A stretch of 58,249 bases of DNA. Source: Carex sylvatica. Taxonomy: Eukaryota; Streptophyta; Magnoliopsida; Poales; Cyperaceae. Numbering within the stretch: position 1 is the first letter of the stretch; each line of letters opens with the position of its first letter. Below are positions 47,428 through 57,108 of this stretch, in pieces. The stretch is taken from assembly GCA_964058845.1 (NCBI GenBank), contig CAXKVR010000059.1, forward strand, positions 1 through 58,249, in the 5' to 3' direction. A model generated the notes under the pieces. It searched no databases, was not told the origin of the DNA, and was given only the letters and a program-made list of their open reading frames with translations. The position numbers and the translations under genes are program-made.

Positions 47428-47714
47428 ATGCGAGACTTATTTTGTTACCTCTTCCTCCATCTTATTATACAAATGCAAAACTAATCTTGATACAAGCTTC
47501 CAATGAAAAATTTTCCATGTTGGATTCTTATTAACACAACTACATTATTGAACCACACACAATGCTCTTAATTTGAAGTGGTTAAAAAGTGCAAAAGGTC
47601 AGATAGCTTCAAAATATTGTTTAGGAATTAACTTTATGAATGTCTAGATTATAATAAAAAATATATATGATACCAAATAGAATTAAACTTTTAGAAAGTG
47701 CAACTTCTATAGAG
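47428..47714 (+). repeat. Segmental repeat copy 2, uninterrupted
   Basis: Same sequence as 39914-40547 without the MITE; the junction reads GTTTAGGAATTAACTTTATG where copy 1 has GTTTAGGAAT followed by the element. It lies 1.1 kb downstream of the GXM gene, copy 1 about 4.8 kb upstream. Confidence 0.85.
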
Positions 47715-47754
47715 CCGATATTTTTATTAATATCCAACTTTAATTAGAAATTAT

Positions 47755-47912
47755 CAAATTTGTTCCCAAAACGTAAATTTTTTTTAAAATGTCCAAACCA
47801 GCTATTAGGTGGCCACTAAGTGGCCGGTTTTTTTTTATATAAAAAAAAAGTAAATTTCCAAACCGGTTTGAGCATTTTTTTTAAAAAAACTACGTTTTGA
47901 GAGCAGATTTGA
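47755..47912. mobile_element. Small foldback element
   Basis: ATTATCAAATTTGTTCCCAA (47755) with AACGTAAATTTTTTTT faces AAAAAAACTACGTTTTGAGA and GATTTGATAA. Inside, TCCAAACCAG and GTGGCCACTAAGTGGCCGGT form further short palindromes. No coding capacity. Confidence 0.5.
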
Positions 47913-47925
47913 TAACTAACAAAAT

Positions 47926-49140
47926 ATCAAACAAAATATCCTTCTCTAAAATAATTAACAAAATATCTTTGTGGGCCCCTCATTTCTCCCTCTCTCCCTC
48001 TCTCTATCCCTATCTCCTATTTACTCTCATCAAATTTGGCACCTCCTTATCTCTCATTAAACTTTAATGAATGTATAAAGATTTTAAAAAATATGTAATT
48101 CAAACAATAATTTTTTTGTAAACATGCAACAAAATTTTCAGTTAGATAATATATATATCGAATACATTTTTTTTTCTGTAAAAGTATTTATACTAATCTG
48201 CATCATGATGGAATTATTTACACGATTATACAGTACGTTATTAAAAAGATAAACTCTTAAATTTATATTTTACTTATTTGATAGTATTTCATTTAATTAA
48301 ACTTTCTTATAATCATTCAAAAAGAAATGTATATATATATATATATATATAATTGAAAATTTTATAAAAAAAATATAAATACTTTTGAGATTTAAATAAG
48401 AAGTACAAAATATGAGATACAAAAATAATTTATCTCCATGTTTTAACACAAAAAATTATATGTTGTCAAGATATTTTCTTCTCCGTTGGTTACAATAAGA
48501 TAGTACTTAGATGAAAATGACAATTATCTTCGGTATTGATGGTGTCCAATTAGTAGATTGAAATGGAAAGATACATTAGTGTTTGATTCTTGCATTTGGG
48601 ATAGGTTCTTTTTTGTAAATTTAAATCGCAATACATCAAATTAATGCATATATACTCATCAATAATAATAAAAAAAAAAACTCAAAATATGATTATTATA
48701 ATTAGCCTTTTTGAAAAAATAACAAACATATGATCTTATTCTTCAAATAAGTAAAATACAAATTTAAGAGTTTAACTTTCTAATAACGTACCGTATAATC
48801 GTGTAAATATATTCATCATGATGCAGATTAGTATAGATACTTAAAAAAAAAAAATGTATTCGATATATATATATATTATCTAACTGAAAAATTTATTGCA
48901 TGCTTACCAATTTTTTTTATTTGAATTACATATTCTTTAAAATCTTTTATGTACTCATTAAATTATAATGAGAGATAAAGAGGTGTCAAACTTGATGAGA
49001 GTAAATATGAGGTAGAGATAGAGAGAGGGAGAGAGGGGGAAATGAGGAACACAAGGACATTTTGTTAATTATTTTAGAAAAAGGATATTTTGTTTGAAAA
49101 TTTTAGAAAGTAGGGCAATTTGTAAAATTTCCCGAAATAG
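47926..49140. mobile_element. Inverted-repeat element with ~370-bp arms
   Basis: The left arm (CTCTAAAATAATTAACAAAA, TTTACTCTCATCAAATTTGG, ACTAATCTGCATCATGATG, TACGTTATTAAAAAGATAAA) is inverted at 48720-49130 (AATAACGTACCGTATAATCG, CATCATGATGCAGATTAGTA, TTGATGAGAGTAAATATGAG, TTGTTAATTATTTTAGAAAA). The right end continues to GGGCAATTTGTAAAATTTCC. The 400-bp centre has no ORF. A third, partial copy lies at 54995-55560. Confidence 0.75.
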
Positions 49141-49199
49141 AGAGTAGTTAATGGGTGGTTTTAGGATAATTAAATTCTTGGGCAGGTGTAGCATTTAAA

Positions 49200-49410
49200 A
49201 AAAAAAAAAAATCTTTCTCTAAGATGAGAGAAAGAGAAGAAAGAAAGAAAAAGAAAAGCGCTACAGTACCGGACAGGATAATCAATCCCGTCCAATAATT
49301 TTTCTTTTCTTTTCTTTTTCTGCTAAGTGAAATTAGTGAACATTAATCTGGACGAGATGGTTTATCCCGTCCAGAACACTGTAGCTAGACGGAATACACC
49401 ATCCCGATCT
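49200..49410. repeat. GA-rich tract and three quasi-palindromes
   Basis: GGACAGGATAATCAATCCCG TCC (49271-49293), CTGGACGAGAT...ATCCCGTCCAG (49348-49374) and AGACGGAAT...ATCCCGATCT (49387-49410) are related hairpins. CTACAGT (49261) and ACTGTAG (49378) bracket the first two, so the block may be a small foldback MITE. Confidence 0.5.
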
Positions 49411-49870
49411 ACCTATATATCGATAAAATTCAAAAGCCATCTTTTTTTGATATTTTATTTATTTATTTTCTATTAATAAAAAAATCGGTGTAATCAACAT
49501 GTTAAATTAAATGAATTGTTTTTTCCCTTATATCCATTTTATATTAAAATACCAAAATGTTCCACAAAGATTCTCCAATTGCTCTCAAACTGACATGGCA
49601 TACTCATTTGCCTAATGACACGCTCTCAACATCTGTTTGGTTTGGGTGTTCCTCAACATTAGCATTTATTTTCAAAGAGCAATTGTTCTAAGGGATGTTA
49701 AAATCCTAGTTTACAATTGTTTAAGGGAAAAGTGGCAAGAAGAATAATAAAAAGATAATTTGTAGTGTTTAAATTTATAGTTTACATTTTGGTACATAAA
49801 TGAGTGCTTTGCTAAAAAAAGTACATTAAAAATTTCTAAGTTTCTGTACACTAGAAGATCACCTCAAAGC
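49411..49870 (-). other. GRAS gene 3' flank
   Basis: AT-rich sequence downstream of the GRAS stop codon; no separate feature seen. Confidence 0.4.
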
Positions 49871-51814
49871 TTATTCTACTTTAGCTTTCCACAATGAAAC
49901 AGCATATATTATGTTACCCTTCGAACCCCAAAGGAACCAATTGCAATCTTCTTCAGTAAAAAATACCTCGTTATAATCATTTCTAACAATTTCACGGCAT
50001 TCTTTCACTAAATGTGGATCTATTGGAAGCTGTTCAAAGCCGGTCTGTAAATTTCGCATGTTGCACTGCTTGTAGGTCTTCGGTCTTATGACCAAATCTG
50101 ATCCTTCACATGCTATCAGATTAATTATAGAAGGACCTAGCATTTCTCTTTCCATTAGTTGCCGATGCTTGTTGTCGCGTGGGACCAACATGTCAAGCAT
50201 GTCGAAGATCCTAGAGAACTGCAACAAAACATATCTAAACCGTTGGATGAAGAAGGGACTGAAGGAAAAGTTGAATATTCCTTGAATGAAAACCTTCGGT
50301 TTGGTCTGTTCAATCAGATTGAGGAGTTTATTCCTAGGATTATTCCTGTCTAATAAAAGTTCATCCCTTAGCCTAGGTAAGCTATACATACTATTCATTA
50401 TAAGAACTTCATCATCATTGATACTAAGCTCATCAATACAAATTGACCCCCACTGTGAGGCGATCCCTTGATACTCAAAAGGAACTCCAAAACTTTGAGC
50501 ATAATCTTTCAACCTCTTTCCTGTCTCGTTGACTCTTTCAGCAGGGTGAAAACCCGGCCGTGGCAAATCTACCCCAGTAATTCGGAGTTTCGGGGGCCCA
50601 CCTTTTCTTTTTGCAAGTGCTTGGATTAAAGATGGCCATTGGAATCCAAAAGTAATGCCAAAATCAACTACATGGATTTTCGTGGCATTGCCTATAACAC
50701 TGAGAATACTCTCATTAGCAAAATGATATGCAATTCTGGGAGCGGGAGATGCCCTCGTCAGCATATAATAGGTCTTTAGATAGTCGATGGTGTGTACTTT
50801 CCTTGTGACATATTGTCGATAGGTCACACTTCCTGTACCAGCCAAGCGTGCCTCTAGTCCATCAACAAGAATGCATGCAAGCCTTTGAATCCCATCTCCA
50901 ATAGGAGATGCTTCCTTCCTTATTTGTTTTATAAGTTCACTTGCAATTTTGTTATCATTCGTCGATATTGCCTCTGCACAGCAGATGAGGTGTTTCCTGA
51001 GATTGATATGGTCGTGTTGTTTTTGATTCTCACTATATGATTTCGCTTCGAGCTCCTTGATTTCTCTTAAGCTGATTATTTCCCCCTGGTATAGTAGTAC
51101 TTCATCAAACATCTCATCTCTAATAGTTTCCTCACTGGATACCATGGGTATTTTGCAATTTCGTCCCTCCAAAAGGTCCAAGTTTGCATCATTTGTATTC
51201 TTTTTACCCTTAGACTTATTTAGCAAATCACTTCCTTTCTCTTCCCCTGATTTGTTCTCTAGTGAGTTGCTATCACATTTCTTCATTGGATTAAGTGAAA
51301 GATTACTCACTTTCAAATTAATCGCCAATCTATTGTGATTTGGAAGGAACCTCAATCCTTCTTCTACACCTCTCTGAAATTCAATAGCCAACAAGTTCAA
51401 TATATGCGGGCGTTGTTGCAAATTCTCACTAAAGGTTGAACCAACCTGATCTTTTAAATCAGGAGTTATAAAATTAGGATTTACCTCTGATTGTTTTGAT
51501 ACCAATTGATTATCTTGTGGAGGTGGATACTTCTCCCCAAGGATATCATAAAAGGGTTTCTCCATGTCCCTGAGAGCTGCCTCTTGATAACCATTAATCT
51601 TTTCATCTATTTCTTCTTCCAATAAATAGCGGCTTATGTAGTCTAGTGTTGGGTCTAAAAGTATCTCAGACTTCTCTTGTTGGTTCAGAGAAAGGTTGTC
51701 ATATGAATCTTTATCGGAGATAATTTTTGAGAAGTTTGTGTCATTACAATTATCATTGGAACCATGCAATTCGTTCGACTTCAAAAACCATGAGTTCTCT
51801 TTCGGCAAAGCCAT
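49871..51814 (-). CDS. GRAS-domain transcriptional regulator, LISCL type (SCL14/SCL33-like)
   Basis: A single exon of 647 residues starting at ATG 51814 (MALPKENSWF); seven upstream in-frame codons begin with TTG and are not used. The acidic N-terminal half has the LISCL signatures YISRYLLEEEIDEK, EKPFYDILGEKYPPPQ (about 86-100) and FQRGVEEGLRFLP, then the basic KSKGKKN. The GRAS domain covers about 271-645: leucine-rich I with LRKHLICCAEAISTND, VHIID-type KIHVVDFGITFGFQWP, PFYRE-type PFEYQGIASQW, FDMLDMLVPRDNKHRQLMER, and a SAW region ending NWFLWGSKGNIIYAVSLWKA. Family knowledge: nuclear coactivator; SCL14 works with TGA factors in stress and detoxification responses. It is shorter at the N-terminus than SCL14 (about 770 residues). 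IFNFSFSPFFIQRF is diverged from the usual GxxNAPFFxxRF, so it may be a fast-evolving paralogue. No stop or frameshift seen. Confidence 0.92.
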   Translation of the reverse strand: MALPKENSWFLKSNELHGSNDNCNDTNFSKIISDKDSYDNLSLNQQEKSEILLDPTLDYISRYLLEEEIDEKINGYQEAALRDMEKPFYDILGEKYPPPQDNQLVSKQSEVNPNFITPDLKDQVGSTFSENLQQRPHILNLLAIEFQRGVEEGLRFLPNHNRLAINLKVSNLSLNPMKKCDSNSLENKSGEEKGSDLLNKSKGKKNTNDANLDLLEGRNCKIPMVSSEETIRDEMFDEVLLYQGEIISLREIKELEAKSYSENQKQHDHINLRKHLICCAEAISTNDNKIASELIKQIRKEASPIGDGIQRLACILVDGLEARLAGTGSVTYRQYVTRKVHTIDYLKTYYMLTRASPAPRIAYHFANESILSVIGNATKIHVVDFGITFGFQWPSLIQALAKRKGGPPKLRITGVDLPRPGFHPAERVNETGKRLKDYAQSFGVPFEYQGIASQWGSICIDELSINDDEVLIMNSMYSLPRLRDELLLDRNNPRNKLLNLIEQTKPKVFIQGIFNFSFSPFFIQRFRYVLLQFSRIFDMLDMLVPRDNKHRQLMEREMLGPSIINLIACEGSDLVIRPKTYKQCNMRNLQTGFEQLPIDPHLVKECREIVRNDYNEVFFTEEDCNWFLWGSKGNIIYAVSLWKAKVE

Positions 51815-53299
51815 GTTGCTTCCTGCTTTTCCCAAAATTTGATTGACAGAAAATTTGATCTAGAAATTTCATAAAGAACTCAATTAGTGAAGGGAACTTT
51901 ATTTATTTACAATTTCACCATTAATAGTTGGCTAGTTTAAATTTATTTGGTAATGAAGTATAAGAAGCATTATAAAGAATAGAAATAATGTAACTATTAG
52001 TTAGATCATATATCTTAAATCGTTAGTCAAACACACAAGTACGAAATCAACAAAAAAAATTGATAAAAAAGCATCAATTTCAGTATCTATTTGTTCTTAA
52101 ATTCCTTATTTACCAGGGACAAAATATACCAAGAAATGAAATTTTTTCTCGAGTCGTAATGTTGTGATTGGGTCACTTAAAATAGATGTTCCCTGTAATG
52201 AAGTAGTAAGGTAACTAAACAAACCAGCAGCTGTCAACTGTTCCTTAATTTAACTAGCTATGCAGATACTAACATGTGAAAAGAAAGGTAGAAATTCATT
52301 AGTTTTAGCAAGAAACATATCATTTCAAAAAAGTCCTTAATTAATTAAGCATTTATAGTGTCCTGCATTAACTTTCAGAAAAGAAAATGGAAGTTCTATA
52401 AAAAAAACAAGAAAAATGAAAACTTGTTGTTTGTTTCTAAAATCCGGAGAAAAGGAAAAAAAAAAAAAAAGGGTGCCAAACACCCTATATTATTAGTTTT
52501 CCTTTTTGCTCTAGTTTTGATGATTTTAGGCCACTTTTGTCAGAAAAAAAATGTTAAAAAAATTGGAGAGATAATTTTACTGCGTACCTTAAAAGAGCAT
52601 CACCAGTTATGTAGAGCCTAGATGCTTGAGGAAGAAGCTTGCTAGATATTATATTGAGTAGTTTGGAATTTTTTTAGTGAGATAACAATCAGTCTTATTG
52701 GTTATGTTTCTTTCTAGAACGTCAACATAGTGATTTTTCTTCCTGGTATTGGTGAAATAGTGATAATACCATAGATTTTTCAAAGGTCTCTGTTGACTTC
52801 ATATAGTAAACTTTTTCAACTGGCTCTAAGACAATATGACATGTATTTTTGGATATTTTAGAGAACATCCTTTCATCAGGATGTGGTCACCGATCTCAAA
52901 TTTTCACGTCTTTCAAATGGAATCGACAATTTTCTCTAATTATTTCCTTTTGTTCTCTGTATTTTATTATTTAGTTCCAACAAAAAAAATGAAACAGGAT
53001 AGATGCAATTAATTAACCATCCCACCCTGCCCCTCTCTTGTGCAAATTGGGCAAAACCGGAAGGCAAAAGCTGGGTGCTATTTGCAAATTATGTAAATTA
53101 TTGGGCTAAATTGCAATTATATCTTGATACAAGCATAAACTGATAAAAATCTTTTTCAGGTCAGCATAACATATAAAAAGGTTTTTTGAGTGATAACAAA
53201 ACATATAGAAAGTAATTTGTTATATCCAATTTTATGTCAATTTATCAGAATATTCAAAAAAAATTCTGTTTAGGTCCCCGATTTTGTATCTTACAAAAG
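51815..53299. other. GRAS 5' flank and intergenic DNA
   Basis: The promoter and leader of the GRAS gene should lie next to 51814. A tract at 52455-52470 is A-rich. No gene recognised in the remainder. Confidence 0.4.
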
Positions 53300-53802
53300 T
53301 TATTCTCTCTGCTACTGTGTCATAGCAAAACCCCAGCCAAATATGCACGGTAGAGCCACAGTGCCACACAGGAGACTATCTAGAAACGCTGTTACACCTA
53401 TTCTTTAGATGCCAATATGCACAAGAAGTTTGGTCCTTTGTTTTGAATAGATTGGGGCATGCTCTTATGGTTGACAAAAATTCCATCACAGAGATCGATA
53501 TGGGAAGCATCTGTCAGAGAGGCAAGAAGTTCAAATGGTTTAAAGGAGATGGAATGGACAATCTGTTTCATCAGTGTCTGTTGGCATATCTGGAAGCAGA
53601 GAAATGCTCGCATATTCAGAGGAGAACAATTACCAGCATGGATGCTGGGGAGAAAAATTATTGAAGAAATTGTATTATGGATGAAGTTCTGTTAAGAATT
53701 TTTAAATATATAATGTAGATGTCTTTAGTGGATATATCAAAACTCTTTATTCTAATATATTCTTGACTGCATCAGTCAAGTTCTAAAAAAAAAAAAAAAA
53801 AA
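53300..53802 (+). mobile_element. LINE 3' end, 5'-truncated, with poly(A)
   Basis: ETLLHLFFRCQYAQEVWSFV (from about 53383) is the zinc-binding tail of a plant L1-type reverse transcriptase. A frameshifted continuation, ICFISVCWHIWKQRNARIFR (53557-53620), ends in stop at about 53693, followed by a short 3' sequence and an A tract at 53785-53802. At least one frameshift separates the blocks, so it is a dead copy. The 5' border is approximate; no target duplication found. Confidence 0.7.
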
Positions 53803-53904
53803 CCATCAAATTATTGCTTGAATTAGGGTAGTATAATTCAATTTTCAGCTGTGTGAGGGCCTAGTTCAGACGTTCTCGCACTTCGCAGTGGATTGGGGTA
53901 AATG

Positions 53905-54760
53905 CTTTCTTTTTGTTTTTTTTTTTTGTTTTTTTTGAAGGTTAGGGGCATAAACCTCTAACATTTGTATCGATAAAAAAATTAATTTACATTGTCCTAT
54001 TAAATTCAACTAATTACATTTTCCTCCCATCTGTGTTATCCCTCATCTATCTCATGTCTTTCTATTTGCTCATCCTATACATGGAGATTCCAGTTATGAA
54101 TATCCACCAGTGCGTCTTTCATCAGTATAGGGACCGTTTTCGTAATTCCTGAGAAGGTTCGTCTGTTCCTTTCTTTCCATAGAGCCCACACACCTGCCGC
54201 CCAAGTTGTGTCCCATAACACCCTTGCTTGTCTGGTTCGCCCCATTCGACCTTTCAACCAGGCATCACAGATGTTCTCTGCTTGGTATCCTTGCAAATTC
54301 ATTTGAGTATTGATGTTCTGCCAGAATTCCCTTGGGTAGTTGCATTCCCATAGAATATGGTCTCGTGTTTCCAACTCACTGCTGCTACATAATTTGCAAC
54401 CTGAGTCTACCGGGCATCCTCTCACGTGGAGTATCTCCTGTGTGAGTAGTTTGTTATCCATAAGTAGCCAGATAAAGATCTTTACCTTTATTGGTATTTT
54501 TAGTTTCCATAACGTCCGGTGGTGTTCTGATATCATTCCAGTATCGTGCATCATTGTGTAAGCCGATGAACAAGAAAAGTGGCCATTTGCATTCCATCTC
54601 CACTTCACACCCCCCTCCTCCATTTTCACTGAGCATGCGTAAAATGGTAGAAGTAGTTCCAGGTCCTTAAGAAAGAAGCTAGTTTGGGCGGTTGTTTGCC
54701 AGTTGTCTGGGTTCGACACCCTATGTAGGAGTCTCATTGTTCCAGGTCCTTTCTTTTTGA
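53905..54760 (-). mobile_element. LINE 3' end on the opposite strand (zf-RVT region)
   Basis: On the minus strand 54737-54075 reads as 220 residues without a stop: WRWNANGHFSCSSAYTMMHD, LWKLKIPIKVKIFIWLLMDN, GCPVDSGCKLCSSSELETRD, HILWECNYPREFWQNI and GVWALWKERNRRTFSG. This is the RT-associated zinc-binding domain (C..C..H..C) and the tail of a plant L1 ORF2. A T-rich tract at 53906-53937 on the plus strand is its A-rich tail. It is 5'-truncated near 54760. Confidence 0.75.
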
Positions 54761-54994
54761 CATGTCATTTAGTATGTTAAGGATAGCTGTTAATTCTTAT
54801 CCAAGAGAATAAAAGCTGCTCTCATAGAAAATGTTACATGATGTTTTAGAATTGAATATTAATCAGAATAAATGAGATATAAAATAAAGAGTAGTTAACG
54901 AGTTCTTTTTAGGATAAATAGTGTGATAAGTACTGGAAGAAATTAAAGTGACAAATTGAATGATATAAGTTAGTCTTCCTCTACTGTCTCTTCC
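54761..54994. other. Spacer
   Basis: AT-rich, nothing recognised. Confidence 0.4.
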
Positions 54995-55560
54995 CTACTC
55001 TATTAAAACATGGAGATAAATTATTTTTGTATCTCATATTTTTTATTTTTTATTTAAATCTCAAAAGTATTTACATTTTTTTCGTAAAATTTTCAATTAT
55101 ATATATTTCTTTTTGAATGATTATAAGAAAGTTTAATTAAATGAAATACTATAAAATAAGTAAAATATAAATTTAAGAGTTTATCTTTTTAATAACGTAC
55201 TGCATAATCGTATAAACAATTTCATCATGATGCAGATTAGTATAAATACTTTTACAGAAAAAAAAACATGTATTCGATATATATATTATCTAACTGAAAA
55301 TTTTGTTGCATGTTTATAAAAAGATTATTGTTTGAATTACATATATATTTTTTTAAAATCTTTATGCATTCATTAAAGTCTAATGAGAGATAAGGAGATG
55401 CCAAATTTGATGAGAGTAAATAGGAGATAGAGATAGAGAGAGGGAGAGATGGGGAAATGAGGGGCCCATAAGGGCATATTGTTAATTATTTTAGAGAAAA
55501 AATATTTTGTTTGAAAATTTTAGAAAGTAGGATAATTTGTAGAATTTATCGAAGCCTAAA
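54995..55560. mobile_element. Partial copy of the 47926-49140 inverted-repeat element
   Basis: It matches the right arm at 48720-49140 directly (CATCATGATGCAGATTAGTA, TTGATGAGAGTAAATAGGAG, TTGTTAATTATTTTAGAGAA) and the reverse complement of 47926-48455, including the interior AAACATGGAGATAAATTATT. It thus carries one arm plus half the centre. Confidence 0.75.
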
Positions 55561-55674
55561 CTCCTTTTCGTAATTATGACTGTTTCTTCAATCAAGAAAA
55601 TAGCAGTTGGTCCTGGACTAGGTCGTACCATGTTTAACCACTCTTCAATAAGACTTCAGCAGCATTTCATTAAC

Positions 55675-55862
55675 TTCTTCTTCTTCAAAGCCTTTATCCC
55701 AAACAAGTTGGGGTAGGCTACAAATGAAATCCAACTGGAATCAGCAACACAGGGACTTCCCAGAAGGTCACCCATTCTAGTACTACTTCTGTTCAATTCG
55801 TGAAAGTTTCATTTCCATAAATAAGTTGTTTTTTTACTGCTGACTCGCCAAATCTATCACGA
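55675..55862 (-). mobile_element. SINE containing 5S rRNA-derived sequence, 17-bp target duplication
   Basis: AGCAGCATTTCATTAAC occurs exactly at 55658-55674 and 55863-55879. Read on the minus strand, the body has GTAGTACTAGAATGGGTGAC followed by CTTCTGGGAAGTCCCTGTGT and TGCTG (55790-55743), closely matching the 3' half of plant 5S rRNA (about positions 70-118). A tail follows with TTTGTAGCCTACCCCAACTT, GTTTGGGATAAAGGCTTTG and GAAGAAGAAGAA, a 3' end I recognise from plant SINEs. The first 60 bases (55862-55800) are not recognisable. Length 188 bp, no coding. Confidence 0.85.
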
Positions 55863-55879
55863 AGCAGCATTTCATTAAC

Positions 55880-56327
55880 ACCATTTTAAAAATACATATC
55901 AAGTATTACATCTCATTGAATGAATGAGGGATATGTAAAACATAACCTAACTAATTAATACATTATTAGGTTATCTTATGGGTGGGCTAGCTGATTCCCG
56001 TCCCTCTTTGTGTGTACACAGCTGATCAACCATAGAGAAAGTGGTGCTAAGCACACATACAAATTGAAAAAGAAAATTTTATCTTTTAAGAACTATAATT
56101 GCTACAAAAGATAATACTATTTGTCTCATTCGTAAAATAAAAATAGAAAAATATTTATTTGTCTAGTCAGTAGCCACCTAAAATTTTAATTTTCTGATTC
56201 CACATCTGCCAACATGCCCCAAACTTGCATCACTTCTAGCGCAGATTAAAAATTTAGTATCGATATTTATAAAAGTATTATTCTTATAAAATGTAAGAAT
56301 TGAATAGAAAGACACTCAAATCCTACT
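55880..56327. other. Intergenic
   Basis: AT-rich flank with no recognised feature. Confidence 0.4.
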
Positions 56328-56990
56328 CGACCCTGATGTTGGGCAGTCAAGGCGATCGCTCCGGACCCCAAGATCCAAGGACCCAAAAAAAAAAGTTTGT
56401 ATATATATAAATTAAAGATAAATAAAATATTAGATCTCAAATTTTGTATATATAAAGGGCTCGAATTTTTCTATAAATAGATATGATCTATTGGCATATC
56501 AATAAAAAATCAGACCGACTAATCGCTTCCATAAGTATTTCAACACTATATGCTTATAAGTCATTTTTACTTTTTAGAAATCTAAATAGTCGATCCAAAT
56601 CGTACAACATGATGTCCAAATTAAAACGTGCTCGAAGACCAATTTTACATTTATTTATTTTGAAATTTTTTTTTGCTATTTTTTAAGGTAGGTAGAAAAT
56701 CAATGTTTTTTATGGTTCTGAATCTTCTGAATCAATGGATTTTCTACCTATCTTAAAAAATAGTAAAAAAAATTCAAAAAAATGTAGAATTTGGTCTCCA
56801 AGCACGTTTTAATACTTTTTTTTTTTCAATCGACTGTTTAGACTTTAAAAATGTAAAAATAACTTAATAAGCATATGGTGTTGAAGTATTTATGGAAGTG
56901 TATTAGGTGGTCTCATAAAAAAATTGTATATGTAAAGGGCTCAAAATTTTGTCTCGCTCTGGACTCCAAAATCTTCAGGACCGACCCTGA
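56328..56990 (-). mobile_element. hAT-like non-autonomous element carrying a hairpin MITE
   Basis: On the minus strand it starts TCAGGGTCGGTCCTGAAGAT followed by TTTGGAGTCCAGAGCGAGAC, and ends with GGGGTCCGGAGCGATCGCCT and GACTGCCCAACATCAGGGTCG. From memory, these are the typical ends of a plant hAT-like repeat with a CAGGGCCGG terminus and an internal GCGATCGC. TATATATAAAGGGCTCGAAT and TATATGTAAAGGGCTCAAAA bracket the MITE at 56500-56930. No exact 8-bp duplication was found. Confidence 0.5.
56500..56930. mobile_element. Hairpin MITE (GATAGGTAGAAAATCA family)
   Basis: CTTCCATAAGTATTTCAACA (56526) is mirrored by TGTTGAAGTATTTATGGAAG (ending 56898), and complementarity continues outward to about 56500/56930. 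The centre has GTAGGTAGAAAATCA and TGGATTTTCTACCTATC. AACATGATGTCCAAATTAAA and GAAGACCAATTTTACATTT are family blocks shared with 744-2380. Confidence 0.75.
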
Positions 56991-57108
56991 TACTATGGAA
57001 AAAAAATGTTTGAGATTATAAAATCATCACCACGCCTTTAAATCCTCCAATGAGGGTTTCAAATTTACAAAGTTTTTTTTAATGCAATATTAGGAGTAGA
57101 ACTGAAGT

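Noticed and set aside
47428..47714. Target-site duplication interpretation of the GXM-flanking copies
   Set aside because: A ~290-bp homologous segment is far too long for a target duplication; treated as a dispersed or segmental repeat.
51812..51835. Seven extra N-terminal codons on the GRAS protein (MGKAGSN)
   Set aside because: The first codon is TTG, not ATG; the first usable ATG is at 51814.
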